A stretch of DNA of 40,264 nt from DASQEH01 sp038239485 (lineage in GTDB: Bacteria; Actinomycetota; Actinomycetes; Propionibacteriales; Nocardioidaceae): the NCBI GenBank assembly GCA_038239485.1, contig JBBSET010000036.1:1-40264 (forward strand), read 5' to 3'. Positions 30,584 through 38,799 of the stretch are shown here, in pieces. The notes beneath the pieces were generated by a model. It saw nothing but the letters and a program-made list of their open reading frames with translations. It had not been told where the DNA came from and made no database searches. Made by a program: the position numbers and the translations under genes. Each line of letters begins with the position of its first letter. Position 1 is the first letter of the stretch.

Positions 30584-31612
30584 TCAGATCGAGCAGCCGA
30601 CGAGGACCGGCTCGATTTTCAGGGTGATGCCGAACCTCTCCCGGACGCCGGCCCGGATCTCCCGCGCAAGTGCCACCACGTCGGCGGCCGTCGCGGCCCC
30701 CCGGTTGGTGATCGCGAGTGCGTGCTTGGAGGAGAGGGCGACCCGCTCGTTGCCGTAGCCCTTGGCGTATCCGCTGTGCTCGATCAGCCAGGCCGCGCTC
30801 GTCTTGACGGTGCCGTCGGGCTGCACGAAGCAAGGCGCCCCGCCGGGAAGCTCGGACGCGGCCACGAACGGATTGGTGAAGAACGAGCCCGCGCTCCATG
30901 TGTCGCGGTCCGCCTCGTCGAGGACCATCCCCTTGCTCGCGCGCAGCGCCAGCACCGCCCGTCGCACGTCGGCCGACAGGGCCCGCTCCCCCACCGCGAT
31001 CTGGAGGGTACGGGCGAGCTCGGCGTACCGGATCGGCGCGCCGAGGTCGCCGAGCCGGAACTGGAACGTGACCGCCCCGACGACGTAGCGGCCCGGCTCT
31101 CGCTTGAAGACGCTCGTGCGGTAGCCGAAGCCACAGTCGAAGGCGAAGACGGTCCGGGTACGTCGTTCGAGCCTGTCGTAGACGTGGACCTGCGAGATCG
31201 TGTCGGCCACCTCCTGGCCGTAGGCGCCGACATTCTGGATCGGCACTGCACCCACCGTGCCCGGGATACCCGAGAGCGCCTCGACGCCGATCCACTCCTC
31301 GTCGACCGTCCGGGCGACAAGGGCATCCCAGTCCTCGCCTGCCTCGACTGTCACCTCGGCGCCCGAGCACTGGCTGCCAGCGGGTACGGCTCCGGTGTTG
31401 GCGACGCGCACCACGGTCCCGGCGAAGCCTTCATCGGCCACGACCAGGTTGCTGCCGCCGCCGAGGATCAGCACCGCCACGCCGGCGGCGTCGGCGGAGG
31501 CGACGGCAGCATACAGCTCGGGGCGGGTGGCCGCCTCGACGAAGGTGGCCGGCGGCCCACCGAGCCGCAGCGTGGTCCAGCGCGCCAGCGGCTCGGCCGT
31601 CCTGGTCAGCAC
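30584..31612 (-). CDS. murB: UDP-N-acetylenolpyruvoylglucosamine reductase MurB
   Basis: The flavoenzyme that completes UDP-N-acetylmuramic acid for peptidoglycan; about 342 residues. FAD-binding VLILGGGSNLVVADEGFAGT, then GVEALSGIPGTVGAVPIQNV and GAYGQEV, the catalytic Ser region WSAGSFFTNPF, and the C-terminal Glu in LKIEPVLVG. GTG at 31612 is preferred, following AAGGCGG and overlapping the end of the hadB-like gene by 7 bases; a GTG six codons upstream is possible. Confidence 0.95.
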   Translation of the reverse strand: MLTRTAEPLARWTTLRLGGPPATFVEAATRPELYAAVASADAAGVAVLILGGGSNLVVADEGFAGTVVRVANTGAVPAGSQCSGAEVTVEAGEDWDALVARTVDEEWIGVEALSGIPGTVGAVPIQNVGAYGQEVADTISQVHVYDRLERRTRTVFAFDCGFGYRTSVFKREPGRYVVGAVTFQFRLGDLGAPIRYAELARTLQIAVGERALSADVRRAVLALRASKGMVLDEADRDTWSAGSFFTNPFVAASELPGGAPCFVQPDGTVKTSAAWLIEHSGYAKGYGNERVALSSKHALAITNRGAATAADVVALAREIRAGVRERFGITLKIEPVLVGCSI

Positions 31613-32007
31613 CGCACGACCGCCTTGCACATGCCGAGCACCTTGACGCCATCGTTCGTCACGGTCAGGTCGATGGTGGCCAGGCCAGACTCGACCTTCG
31701 AGACGACGCCGACGACCTCGCCCACGGTGCCGTCGTGGTCGTCGGGGAGGGGGACTGGGTTGGTGAAACGCGCTCCGAACGACTCCACCGCCGCCGGGTC
31801 ACCCACCCAGCTCGTCACCGCGCGGCCGGCCAGCGCCAGGGTGTACATCCCGTGGGCGATCACGCCGGGAAGCCCGACCGAGGTCGCCACCCGCTCGCTC
31901 CAGTGGATCGGGTTGCGGTCGCCGGATGCGCCCGTGTAGCGGATCAGGTCGGACCTGGTCACACGGTACGACCTCGGCTCGAGCTGCTGGCCGACCTCGA
32001 AGCTCAC
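31606..32007 (-). CDS. MaoC-family dehydratase, HadB-like
   Basis: A hot-dog fold hydratase/dehydratase of 133 residues. The hydratase motif is complete: YTGASGDRNPIHWSE followed by VIAHGMYTLALAG, with the catalytic Asp and His. With the preceding gene it should form an HadAB-like heterodimer acting on 3-hydroxyacyl thioesters in fatty acid elongation. It overlaps hadA-like and murB. Whether the substrate is acyl-ACP or acyl-CoA is not visible. Confidence 0.88.
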   Translation of the reverse strand: MSFEVGQQLEPRSYRVTRSDLIRYTGASGDRNPIHWSERVATSVGLPGVIAHGMYTLALAGRAVTSWVGDPAAVESFGARFTNPVPLPDDHDGTVGEVVGVVSKVESGLATIDLTVTNDGVKVLGMCKAVVRC

Positions 32008-32420
32008 GAGGAAGCCTCCCCACGGTGCAGGAGCAGCGCGAAGGCTGACGAGACCGGCTCGCCGTCGGCAGCGGCGATCTCGGTGCGCGTGGCGATCATG
32101 TCCATGCCAGCGGCAGTGCGCACAGTCTCGATACTCAAGGTGCCGGTGAGGACGTCGCCCGTCCGCACCGGGCGGACCTGCTCGAAGCGCTGCTCTCCGT
32201 GGACCACGTTCTGAAGCTCGATGCCGACCTCGGGATCGGCCATCAGCTGCGTCATGGCACCGAAGGCGATCACAAACGGGAAGGTCAGGGGTGCCGTATC
32301 ACCGGAGTCGACGAGTTCGGCGCCGACGGCCCCGCAGAACTCGATGATCCGCTCCCGACTCACCAGATAGGGCTCGGTGGGCGCGAAGGTGCGTCCCGCG
32401 AGGGCAGGGTCGAGCGGCAT
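32004..32420 (-). CDS. MaoC N-terminal-like protein, HadA/UPF0336 family
   Basis: A hot-dog fold protein of 138 residues (LAGRTFAPTEPYLVSRERII, then HGEQRFEQVRPVRTGDVLTG). It lacks the full catalytic hydratase motif, as expected of the substrate-binding HadA partner. Its stop overlaps the HadB-like start by four bases (ATGA). In mycobacteria the hadABC genes lie beside rpmG; here a phosphoesterase gene separates hadA from rpmG. Confidence 0.87.
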   Translation of the reverse strand: MPLDPALAGRTFAPTEPYLVSRERIIEFCGAVGAELVDSGDTAPLTFPFVIAFGAMTQLMADPEVGIELQNVVHGEQRFEQVRPVRTGDVLTGTLSIETVRTAAGMDMIATRTEIAAADGEPVSSAFALLLHRGEASS

Positions 32421-32478
32421 GAGGCGACGCTATCCCACCCCGGCTCGACGACCGCCTGTCCGTCGGCGGGCGGGAGGG

Positions 32479-33891
32479 TCAGGTGCCCACGTCATCAGGC
32501 GGAAGCGCCGCGATGACGCGAAGCTCATGCTTCGAGACGTGGCTCATGATGATGGGTGCCGGCGTCATGTGCGGCTTGTGGAAGTTGAATGACCGACGGT
32601 AGTTGTAGGCGTTCGAGACGTTGCGCGTGAGGCTGGCCAGCCGGAAGTCCCACTCCACGAATGCGAGCATCGAGTACGGCACGACCGCGGTGTTGCCGTC
32701 GCTGTAGCCGGGTTTGGCCCAAGGACTGATGATCACCATGGGCTCGCGCACTCCGAGCCGACCTGGCGGCTTCACGTGGTCGAAGAAGCACCCGCAGTCG
32801 TCGTAGGTGACGAAGACGGCCGTGTGTCGCCATTCGGGGCCGTTCTGGGTGGCTTTCAGAATCCGGCCGATGTAGTTGTCGCCGACCTTCATGCTTGCCT
32901 GGTTGTGCTGCGAGTAGCCCTCCAGCGGGAGCAGTATCGACAGGGACGGCAGTCGACCCCGGTCCGCGGCGTTGATGAAGGTAGTGGTCGAGGAGTTGTG
33001 ATGCAGGTTGAACCGGTGCTGATCGCACCAGTCGAAGTACTGACAGACCGCCCAGATCTGCTGGGTGGGGGCGTCGGTCCGGTGTCCCTGGTAGACGTGC
33101 CAGGTCAGGCCCTTCTCCTCCAGCCGCTCCATGATCGTCGGGGCGTATCTCACCGGGCTTGCGCGGTACGGACCATGGCCTTTGCTGTCCGGGATACAGG
33201 AGGGAACCAGCCTTTGGGAGTTGCTGTGAGGAGCGGTCCAGAGCGCGTTCTTGTGGCTCGGGCAGCCCCAGCCGATACCGGCGGGCTCGTGCTGAGCGGG
33301 GTGCGGGTTGGTGCCGACGAAGCCGTCGATCGTCCCTGCGGGGAGAGTGATATGGGCTCCGAACGAGGCCGTCTTGTCAGACGCGAACGACCGGTCGGAC
33401 ACGACGTAGCGGCGGGCCAGCGCGGCGAGGTTGGGGATGTCCTTCGGCCGGTAGTGCGTCACGCAGACGAAGGGCTTCTTCTCACATCCGGCGATGCGGT
33501 CCCACCTGTTGGCGAGACCCAGGAACTGCGACCTCGGCAGGTGGTCCACTCTGGGGACGATGTCGGGTTCGACGATGTTGCCGGCTCGTCGACCGTCGGC
33601 GAACTTCACCGGCCCGGTGTACCCGTGGCAGGAGATCCTGCGCTGCTGGCATACCTGGCCCAGCACGTCGTCGAACGAGTGGTTCTCCTGGTAGAGGATG
33701 ACGACGTGCTTGATCGGACTGCGGGCAGCGGACCTCGGGCCGCGGGCGCTCAGAGCAGCCGCCGACGGACTGGCTGAGCCTGGCAGGGAGACGGCGGACA
33801 GGCCGAGCGCCAGGAGCCCTACAGCCAGGTAGCCGGAGAGCTTCTTCCACGCACGGCTGGGGGCGCGCCGATGCGGCGCAGAAGAATGCAT
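32479..33891 (-). CDS. Secreted phosphoesterase, phospholipase C / acid phosphatase family
   Basis: About 470 residues with an N-terminal signal (SGYLAVGLLALGLSAVSLPG). The mature enzyme fits the phosphoesterase family that includes bacterial phospholipases C and AcpA-like acid phosphatases: KHVVILYQENHSFDDVLG with its metal and nucleophile region, DRSFASDKTASFGAH, PSLSILLPLEGYSQHNQASM, and FVTYDDCGCFFDHVKPPG with the late metal ligands. The ATG at 33891 follows GGTGG; the frame is open 25 codons further. It lies between rpmG and hadA, where I would not expect it, so it is probably a later insertion. The substrate is unknown. Confidence 0.85.
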   Translation of the reverse strand: MHSSAPHRRAPSRAWKKLSGYLAVGLLALGLSAVSLPGSASPSAAALSARGPRSAARSPIKHVVILYQENHSFDDVLGQVCQQRRISCHGYTGPVKFADGRRAGNIVEPDIVPRVDHLPRSQFLGLANRWDRIAGCEKKPFVCVTHYRPKDIPNLAALARRYVVSDRSFASDKTASFGAHITLPAGTIDGFVGTNPHPAQHEPAGIGWGCPSHKNALWTAPHSNSQRLVPSCIPDSKGHGPYRASPVRYAPTIMERLEEKGLTWHVYQGHRTDAPTQQIWAVCQYFDWCDQHRFNLHHNSSTTTFINAADRGRLPSLSILLPLEGYSQHNQASMKVGDNYIGRILKATQNGPEWRHTAVFVTYDDCGCFFDHVKPPGRLGVREPMVIISPWAKPGYSDGNTAVVPYSMLAFVEWDFRLASLTRNVSNAYNYRRSFNFHKPHMTPAPIIMSHVSKHELRVIAALPPDDVGT

Positions 33892-34019
33892 GGTCCACCC
33901 ATTGTCACGGCCAGGGCACGCATCTCGTCGGTCAAGACGAGAAGTCCCGGTTTGTCCAGCGTGCACCGACGGGCGCGGCCCGGACCCGCGATCTACCTCT
34001 CAGCCCTCGAGCTGCTGAG

Positions 34020-34190
34020 TCATCGAGTCTCGCGATGAGCGCGGTGGCAGCGGCAGCGCGGGCAGAACTTCTTGAGCTCCATCCGGTCGGGGTCGTTGCG
34101 GCGGTTCTTGCGCGTGATGTAGTTGCGTTCTTTGCACTCGGTGCACGCCAAAGTGATCTTGGGGCGGATGTCTGTGCTCTTGCTGGCCAC
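34020..34190 (-). CDS. rpmG: 50S ribosomal protein L33 (zinc-binding form)
   Basis: L33, 56 residues: VASKSTDIRPKITLACTECK, then the RNYITRKNRRNDPDRMELKKF core and CPRCRCHRAHRETR. Both CxxC pairs (CTEC and CPRC) are present, so this is the zinc-binding C+ form. GTG start with GAAGG upstream. It follows tRNA-Met by about 50 bases. Confidence 0.96.
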   Translation of the reverse strand: MASKSTDIRPKITLACTECKERNYITRKNRRNDPDRMELKKFCPRCRCHRAHRETR

Positions 34191-34241
34191 GTGGTGCCTT
34201 CTCTTTGGTGGTGCGCCGATGTCTGTGGTGATGTCCTTCGA

Positions 34242-34318
34242 TGGTAGCGGGGGCGGGACTTGAACCCGCGACACCACGATTATGAGCCGTGTGCTCTGAC
34301 CACCTGAGCTACCCCGCC
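34242..34318 (-). tRNA. tRNA-Met (CAT anticodon), elongator
   Basis: 77 bases including an encoded CCA. Acceptor arms GGCGGGG / CCCCGCT with a G-U first pair, D-arm TAGCTCAGGTGGTCAGAGC, anticodon loop CTCATAA, T-loop GGTTCAAGTCC. The anticodon stem lacks the three G-C pairs of initiator tRNA, so it reads as elongator; a tRNA-Ile with modified CAT is a less likely alternative. Confidence 0.93.
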
Positions 34319-34368
34319 GCCCGGCGCCGGGCTCCTCACCCGATGCCACAGGTGAGGTCCGACGTTCG

Positions 34369-34441
34369 AGCCCCAATACGGAATCGAACCGTAGACCTTC
34401 TCCTTACCATGGAGACGCTCTACCGACTGAGCTATTGGGGC
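34369..34441 (-). tRNA. tRNA-Thr (GGT anticodon)
   Basis: 73 bases: acceptor arms GCCCCAA / TTGGGGC with discriminator T, anticodon stem-loop TCTCC ATGGTAA GGAGA giving GGT, and T-loop GGTTCGATTCC. No encoded CCA. A TATCCT -10-like box (34459-34454) lies upstream, so tRNA-Thr, tRNA-Met and rpmG may form one transcript. Confidence 0.96.
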
Positions 34442-34571
34442 AGGCGACGTATGAGGATACACAGCCGCGAGCCGCCAGCGTTAATCGGCGCGGTTGCGCT
34501 CCCCCCGCCGGGAGCAGTCGCCCTGCGGGGCCGGTCATGGCACTTCAGAGGTCGCGGTTAGTGTCGCCGGT

Positions 34572-35387
34572 ATGACGACTGAGCCCACAACTGACCGCCC
34601 GTACGCCGCCAAGCCCGTCCGCATCGGTGTGCAGCTGCAGCCGCAGCACGCCGACTACGCCGAGATCCGACGCGCAGCCGCCCGCGCCGAGGAGATCGGT
34701 GTGGACGTGATTTTCAACTGGGACCACTTCTACCCGCTCTACGGTGAGCCCGAGGGCAAGCACTTCGAGTGCTGGACCATGCTCGGCGCCTGGGCGGAGG
34801 CCACCGAGACCGTCGAGATCGGCGCGCTCGTCACCTGCAACAGCTACCGCAACCCCGAGCTGCTCGCCGACATGGCGCGTACGGTCGACCACATCAGCGA
34901 CGGCCGGCTGATCCTGGGCATCGGGTCGGGGTGGTTCGAGAAGGACTACGACGAGTACGGCTACGAGTTCGGTAGCGCCGGTGGCCGACTCGACATGCTG
35001 GGCGAGGCCCTCCCCCGCATCGAGAAGCGGCTGGGCATGCTCAACCCGGCCCCGACGCGCGACATCCCGGTGCTCATCGGCGGCGGCGGCGAGAAGAAGA
35101 CGTTGCGCATGGTGGCGGAGTACGCCGACATCTGGCACAGCTTCGGGGACCCGGACACGATCGCGCGCAAGCACGACGTGCTCGACGAGTGGTGCGCGAA
35201 GGCGGGTCGCGACCCGGGCGAGATCGAGCGCTCCGCTGGTGTGCCGCAGGGAGACCCGTCCGACGTCGGCCAGCCACTTCTCGACCTCGGGACGCGGCTG
35301 TTCACCATCTCGTCCGGCGGTCCCGACTACGACCTGACCCGCGTGGTCGACTGGGTCGCCTGGCGGGACGAGAAGAACGCCAACTGA
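34572..35387 (+). CDS. LLM-class F420-dependent oxidoreductase
   Basis: A luciferase-like TIM-barrel oxidoreductase of 271 residues. Family segments: RIGVQLQPQHADYAEIRRAA, the DVIFNWDHFYPLY strand, WAEATETVEIGALVTCNSYR, the LADMARTVDHISDGRLILGI helix-strand and GSGWFEKDYDEYGYEFGSAG, followed by PVLIGGGGEKKTLRMVAEYA. F420 rather than FMN is likely in an actinobacterium but not proven. A TAGTGT box ends 7 bases before the ATG and no ribosome binding site is seen, suggesting a leaderless mRNA. It lies between oppositely oriented tRNA genes. Confidence 0.88.
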   Translation: MTTEPTTDRPYAAKPVRIGVQLQPQHADYAEIRRAAARAEEIGVDVIFNWDHFYPLYGEPEGKHFECWTMLGAWAEATETVEIGALVTCNSYRNPELLADMARTVDHISDGRLILGIGSGWFEKDYDEYGYEFGSAGGRLDMLGEALPRIEKRLGMLNPAPTRDIPVLIGGGGEKKTLRMVAEYADIWHSFGDPDTIARKHDVLDEWCAKAGRDPGEIERSAGVPQGDPSDVGQPLLDLGTRLFTISSGGPDYDLTRVVDWVAWRDEKNAN

Positions 35388-35476
35388 CCTTGTTGCGCCG
35401 AGAGGTCATCTGTTTCCGCCGAGGATCACCTTTGGCCGCAAACCAGTGACGCCCAGTCCGAGGACCGGGCGTCGAG

Positions 35477-35561
<85 letters not shown>

Positions 35562-35562
35562 A

Positions 35563-35624
35563 GGTGCGTGACGCACCCTCGGAAACCGGAGGCGGCGCAG
35601 CGCGGCATTACGATACCCCGTATC
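35563..35624. promoter_or_regulatory. Two inverted repeats between tRNA-Tyr and yajQ
   Basis: ggtgcgt g acgcacc (35563-35577) abuts the 5' end of tRNA-Tyr. GATAC CCC GTATC (35612-35624) overlaps a TACGAT -10-like box (35609-35614) that could serve the yajQ-like gene. No good -35 was seen. They may be operators or leader hairpins. Confidence 0.4.
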
Positions 35625-35689
35625 TGTGGTGCAGCGTTCAGGGGCAGCCAACAGCGCCCGGGCGGCGCGCAAACAGGAGGTATCACGTC

Positions 35690-36184
35690 ATGGCCGGCGA
35701 CTCGTCATTCGACATCGTGAGCGTTGTCGACCACCAGGAGGTCGACAACGCGGTCAACCAGGCAGCCAGGGAGATCTCCCAGCGGTTCGACTTCAAGAAC
35801 ACCGGAGCATCGGTGAAGCGTCTCGGCCAGGACTCCATCGAGGTCTCGGCCAATGCCGACGAGCGCGCGCTGGCCGTCGTGGACGTGCTGAAGGAGAAGC
35901 TGATCAAGCGTGGCCAGTCGCTCAAGGTGCTGGATATCGGGGAGCCGCGGCCCTCTGGCAAGGAGGTCAAGGTCACGATCGACCTCAAGGAGGGCATCAG
36001 CCAGGAGCAGGCCAAGAAGGTCGGCAAGCTGATCCGTGACGACGGCCCCAAAGGGGTCAAGGTGCAGGTACAGGGCGACGAGCTGCGCGTCTCCAGCAAG
36101 AAGCGCGACGACCTGCAGGATGTGATCGCGCTGGTCAAGGCGCAGGACTACGACTTCGCGGTCCAGTTCACCAACTACCGCTGA
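35690..36184 (+). CDS. YajQ-family nucleotide-binding protein
   Basis: 164 residues, full length for YajQ/UPF0234. It contains SSFDIVSVVDHQEVDNAVNQ, REISQRFDFKNTGASV, QSLKVLDIGEPRPSGKEVKV and the C-terminal SSKKRDDLQDVIALVKAQDY followed by DFAVQFTNYR. Members bind nucleotides, in one case cyclic di-GMP; the role in actinobacteria is unclear. The ATG at 35690 follows a perfect AGGAGG at 35675-35680; the frame is open further upstream through tRNA-Tyr DNA, which cannot be coding. Confidence 0.93.
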   Translation: MAGDSSFDIVSVVDHQEVDNAVNQAAREISQRFDFKNTGASVKRLGQDSIEVSANADERALAVVDVLKEKLIKRGQSLKVLDIGEPRPSGKEVKVTIDLKEGISQEQAKKVGKLIRDDGPKGVKVQVQGDELRVSSKKRDDLQDVIALVKAQDYDFAVQFTNYR

Positions 36185-36300
36185 TTTGAGTGTATTTCCG
36201 CAGGTCAGAGCGGGTATGCTGTTGTGTTAGTCCGCACTTGGTCCGCACAATTTCGTCAGGTTCACCTCACCGGCCGCCGGCCTCTTGACCGTCGCGATAA

Positions 36301-36310
36301 TGTGTACACA
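36301..36310. promoter_or_regulatory. Candidate antitoxin operator (TGTACA palindrome)
   Basis: TGTGTACACA is a perfect 10-base palindrome with core TGTACA, 31 bases before the antitoxin ATG. The E. coli YefM antitoxin binds palindromes with this core to repress its own operon. A TTGACC hexamer (36285-36290) and a GATAAT box (36296-36301) lie beside it, but their spacing does not make a clean promoter. Confidence 0.55.
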
Positions 36311-36340
36311 GAGGTAACACAACTCAGGAGGCCAGGCCTG

Positions 36341-36595
36341 ATGACGGCAATGAAAGTAGGCATCCGCGAGTTCCGAGCAGGGCTCGGCGACTTCGTCGAC
36401 GCTGATTCGCCGGTGGCTGTGACCCGTCATGGTCAAACGGTGGGTTACTTCATTCCGGTCAAGCAGGATCGGGCGGCCGATGCCGTCGCGCTGCGAGCTG
36501 CCGGTGAGAAGCTCGACGCCCTGCTGCAGCTCACCGAAGCTGACGTGGACGCGATGGCCGACGAGTTCAAGACGCTACGCAAGGCCAAGCGTTAG
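36341..36595 (+). CDS. Type II antitoxin, Phd/YefM family
   Basis: 84 residues. The N-terminal DNA-binding part MTAMKVGIREFRAGLGDFVD followed by SPVAVTRHGQTVGYFIPV is typical of Phd/YefM antitoxins (autoregulators and neutralisers of the partner toxin). The C-terminal helix (ALRAAGEKLDALLQLTEADV) would bind the toxin. ATG at 36341 follows AGGAGG at 36326-36331. The stop directly abuts the toxin TTG. It appears intact, unlike its partner. Confidence 0.85.
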   Translation: MTAMKVGIREFRAGLGDFVDADSPVAVTRHGQTVGYFIPVKQDRAADAVALRAAGEKLDALLQLTEADVDAMADEFKTLRKAKR

Positions 36596-36892
36596 TTGGT
36601 AGCCCCTCGACATGTCCTGGATGCCAACATCTTGGTCCGGGCTGTTCTCGGGAAGTGGGTGAAGAACATCATCGCCACTCACGCCGTCGACGCAGAGTTC
36701 TTGCGAGACCCCGATGACTGGCCGATTCTCGCGACCGCGCTGATACTGGAATGCCCGATCTGGACCGAAGACAACGACTTCTTCGAGGTGGCGAGTGTTC
36801 CTCAGCACGACCCTCAAGTGACACGGTCGATCCTCATGCAGCCAGTCAGTGCATGCGGATGCCAGCGTGCAGCGAGGCAACCGTCTTGGTGA
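36596..36892 (+). pseudogene. PIN-domain toxin with internal deletion
   Basis: 98 codons beginning TTG immediately after the antitoxin stop. The first part, VAPRHVLDANILVRAVLGKW, is the start of a VapC-like PIN domain with its first Asp. The later part, RDPDDWPILATALILECPIW followed by TEDNDFF, is the PIN C-terminal half with its last acidic residues. They are joined after THAVDAEFL, so the middle (about 70-80 residues in full-length relatives, by memory), including a conserved acidic residue, is missing in frame. Full PIN toxins have about 130-150 residues. Probably inactive. The last 47 bases overlap the convergent YdeI gene. Confidence 0.75.
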
Positions 36893-37298
36893 TGCGCGCC
36901 TCGCGTGTCTCGATTCTCTTGGCTTCTTCTACCCAGCGCACCCACTCCTTGCGGTGGCTGAAGGCGAGCTTGTCGAAGAACGTCTGCGCCTCGGCATCCT
37001 GTCCGAGTGCCGCCGCGAGGTCTGCCGGCACAGCAACCTCGCGCGGTTCGTCGTCTAGCTCGATATCGACGTCGACCTCGTCGCCCGCGCTGACCCGTGC
37101 CGCGGCGCGGTTGTCAGCGCTGAGCGGCACCAGGAACCGGCCACCCATCGAGGCCACCGTCGTCCGGTAGGTGTGGGTACCGATCGTGACCCGGACAGCC
37201 GGCCGCTTGCTCGGCCCAAGCGCCGCGACGATGTCGTCGGGGACGGCGAGCCCCGTCGCAGTCTTACCGCCCAACTCGACCACCGCGTGGAATCTCAC
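36846..37298 (-). CDS. YdeI/OmdA and DUF1905 domain protein
   Basis: About 150 residues. The first 85 form a DUF1905 domain (VRFHAVVELGGKTATGLAVP, HTYRTTVASMGGRFLVPLSA). The last 45 match the YdeI/OmpD-associated C-terminal motif (FFDKLAFSHRKEWVRWVEEA, KRIETREARITKTVASLHAG). The biochemical function is unknown. GTG at 37298 is chosen because family members begin at RFHAVVELGGK; the frame is open 38 codons further. A CATACT box lies 7 bases before it and no ribosome binding site is seen, so it may be leaderless. Confidence 0.82.
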   Translation of the reverse strand: MRFHAVVELGGKTATGLAVPDDIVAALGPSKRPAVRVTIGTHTYRTTVASMGGRFLVPLSADNRAAARVSAGDEVDVDIELDDEPREVAVPADLAAALGQDAEAQTFFDKLAFSHRKEWVRWVEEAKRIETREARITKTVASLHAGIRMH

Positions 37299-37504
37299 AC
37301 CAGCGAGTATGCCTCGTAACGCCTTCGCGCTGTCGTCGGACGCGGATCGTTGACCGGCCACCGATCCCATGCGGGGCTCCCGCTGAACATCGGCGGTGAT
37401 CTGGCTCTTCATGATTCAGGGTGTCGTCGGGGTCTGAAGCGGACGGTCTCGAGAACAACCTCCTCTTTGTGGCCGAAGCTCCAGCGGCTGAGTAGGTTCG
37501 TCTT

Positions 37505-38377
37505 GTGACCGAAACAGAGGTGGCTGGCGGCAAGAGCTCTCTGCGTGTTCTCGACTTCGGGGACCCGCATGGGAGTCCAGTAGTTTATTTCCACGGGACC
37601 CCCGGCTCCAGGCTGGACATGGCGTTCGCCGACGAGCTCGCCGCCGAGCAGGCAGTGCGGATTGTGTCGTTCGACCGTCCCGGTTACGGGGGCTCTCCGC
37701 CGGTGGCCTTCGGGCTGGTCTCGATCTCGCATGACGTGGCCGCCATTGCAGATGCCCTCGGCATCGACCGGTTCGCGACCCTGGGCCAGTCCGGTGGCGG
37801 GCCGTTCAGCCTGGCTGCCGCCGCGGTCCTCGGCGACCGGGTCACCCGGGTCGGAGTGGCATCCGGCGGCGGGCCGTTCGAGCTGGTTCCAGGAGCGCTG
37901 GAAAGCCTCGACGACAACGACACCGCTGCGCTGGCACTCCTACCCGACGACCCGGTCGCGTCCGCCAGCCGATTCGCCGCCGGGTTCGACCCGCTGGTCG
38001 CGATGTTCAGCGACGCAAGCCCAGCCGAGATCGTGGCCGGCTTCAGCGGGATGCTCTCCGAGCACGACCGCGCCGTCATGCAGGACGAGCGGTTCACACA
38101 GGCGCTCGGTGAAACCATGACGGAGGCGCTCCGGCAGGGCTCCAGCGGTGGCGGTTGGGACAACGTGGCGTGGGTCGGCCCATGGGAGATCGATCCCACA
38201 ATGATCGACCGACCCGTTTTGCTGTGGTACGGCGACGAGGATCGAATGTGCTCACCGAGCCACGGAGTCTGGCTGCGCGACAACCTTCCTGACGCCCAGC
38301 TTGTGCTACGCCAGGGCGAGGGGCATCTGGGCTTCATGGAGCATACGTCCGAGATGTTGGCAGCTCTGACCTCGTAG
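37505..38377 (+). CDS. Alpha/beta hydrolase
   Basis: 290 residues with a complete alpha/beta hydrolase layout: oxyanion HGTPGSR near 30-36, SFDRPGYGGS near 55-64, nucleophile Ser96 in GQSGGG, acid in WYGDEDRMC (Asp244 or Asp246), and His274 in GEGHLGFM. No signal peptide. The substrate is not predictable. The start is GTG (VTETEVAGGKSS); a TAGGTT box ends 6 bases before it and no ribosome binding site is seen, so leaderless transcription is likely. Divergent from the YdeI gene. Confidence 0.88.
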   Translation: MTETEVAGGKSSLRVLDFGDPHGSPVVYFHGTPGSRLDMAFADELAAEQAVRIVSFDRPGYGGSPPVAFGLVSISHDVAAIADALGIDRFATLGQSGGGPFSLAAAAVLGDRVTRVGVASGGGPFELVPGALESLDDNDTAALALLPDDPVASASRFAAGFDPLVAMFSDASPAEIVAGFSGMLSEHDRAVMQDERFTQALGETMTEALRQGSSGGGWDNVAWVGPWEIDPTMIDRPVLLWYGDEDRMCSPSHGVWLRDNLPDAQLVLRQGEGHLGFMEHTSEMLAALTS

Positions 38378-38515
38378 CCGACTGCACCCGCGGCTCACAA
38401 GGTAGCTCGTCGATCTGCATGTCCGCATCTTCGGGTAGGGTCCCCGGAGTTCACCGTCTTGAAGACTCCCCACGCGCGTTTGAGACAGGTCCAGTGGCAC
38501 TGCCGTTGACATGGA

Positions 38516-38700
38516 TCACAACGGCTTCGGCCGTCGATCTGGTTTGGGCCTGTGCTGGTGGTGGGATCGTTGACCGTGCCACTTGGTGTACGTGCGTTTG
38601 ACTACACGCGGATTGTCGCGGCGCCGACACCTCGGGAGAAGGCGTCGGATCAGCTCACCGATCGCTGGTCGCCATAGTCGGCCGTTGGTGTCGCTGGCTT
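38516..38700 (-). pseudogene. Possible transposase C-terminal remnant
   Basis: The minus-strand reading GELIRRLLPRCRRRDNPRVV followed by KRTYTKWHGQRSHHQHRPKP resembles the basic C-terminal tails of some actinobacterial transposases (a PRVVKR motif followed by basic, His-rich residues). The frame continues upstream to 38863 without recognisable similarity. No terminal inverted repeats or target duplication were found. A random high-GC open frame remains possible. Confidence 0.35.
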
Positions 38701-38799
38701 CTGGGGCAAAGCGCCCTGTTGGGCGATGGATCTGCGGGAGACGGGCAGTGCGGCTTGCGGAAGCCATTGCCGTCGAGAAGGGCGTGAATTGAGGTCTGC

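Noticed and set aside
30062..31939. A 625-codon plus-strand frame across add and murB
   Set aside because: It is a shadow of two well-identified genes; low-complexity Arg/Ser-rich and Gly/Arg-rich stretches, no motifs.
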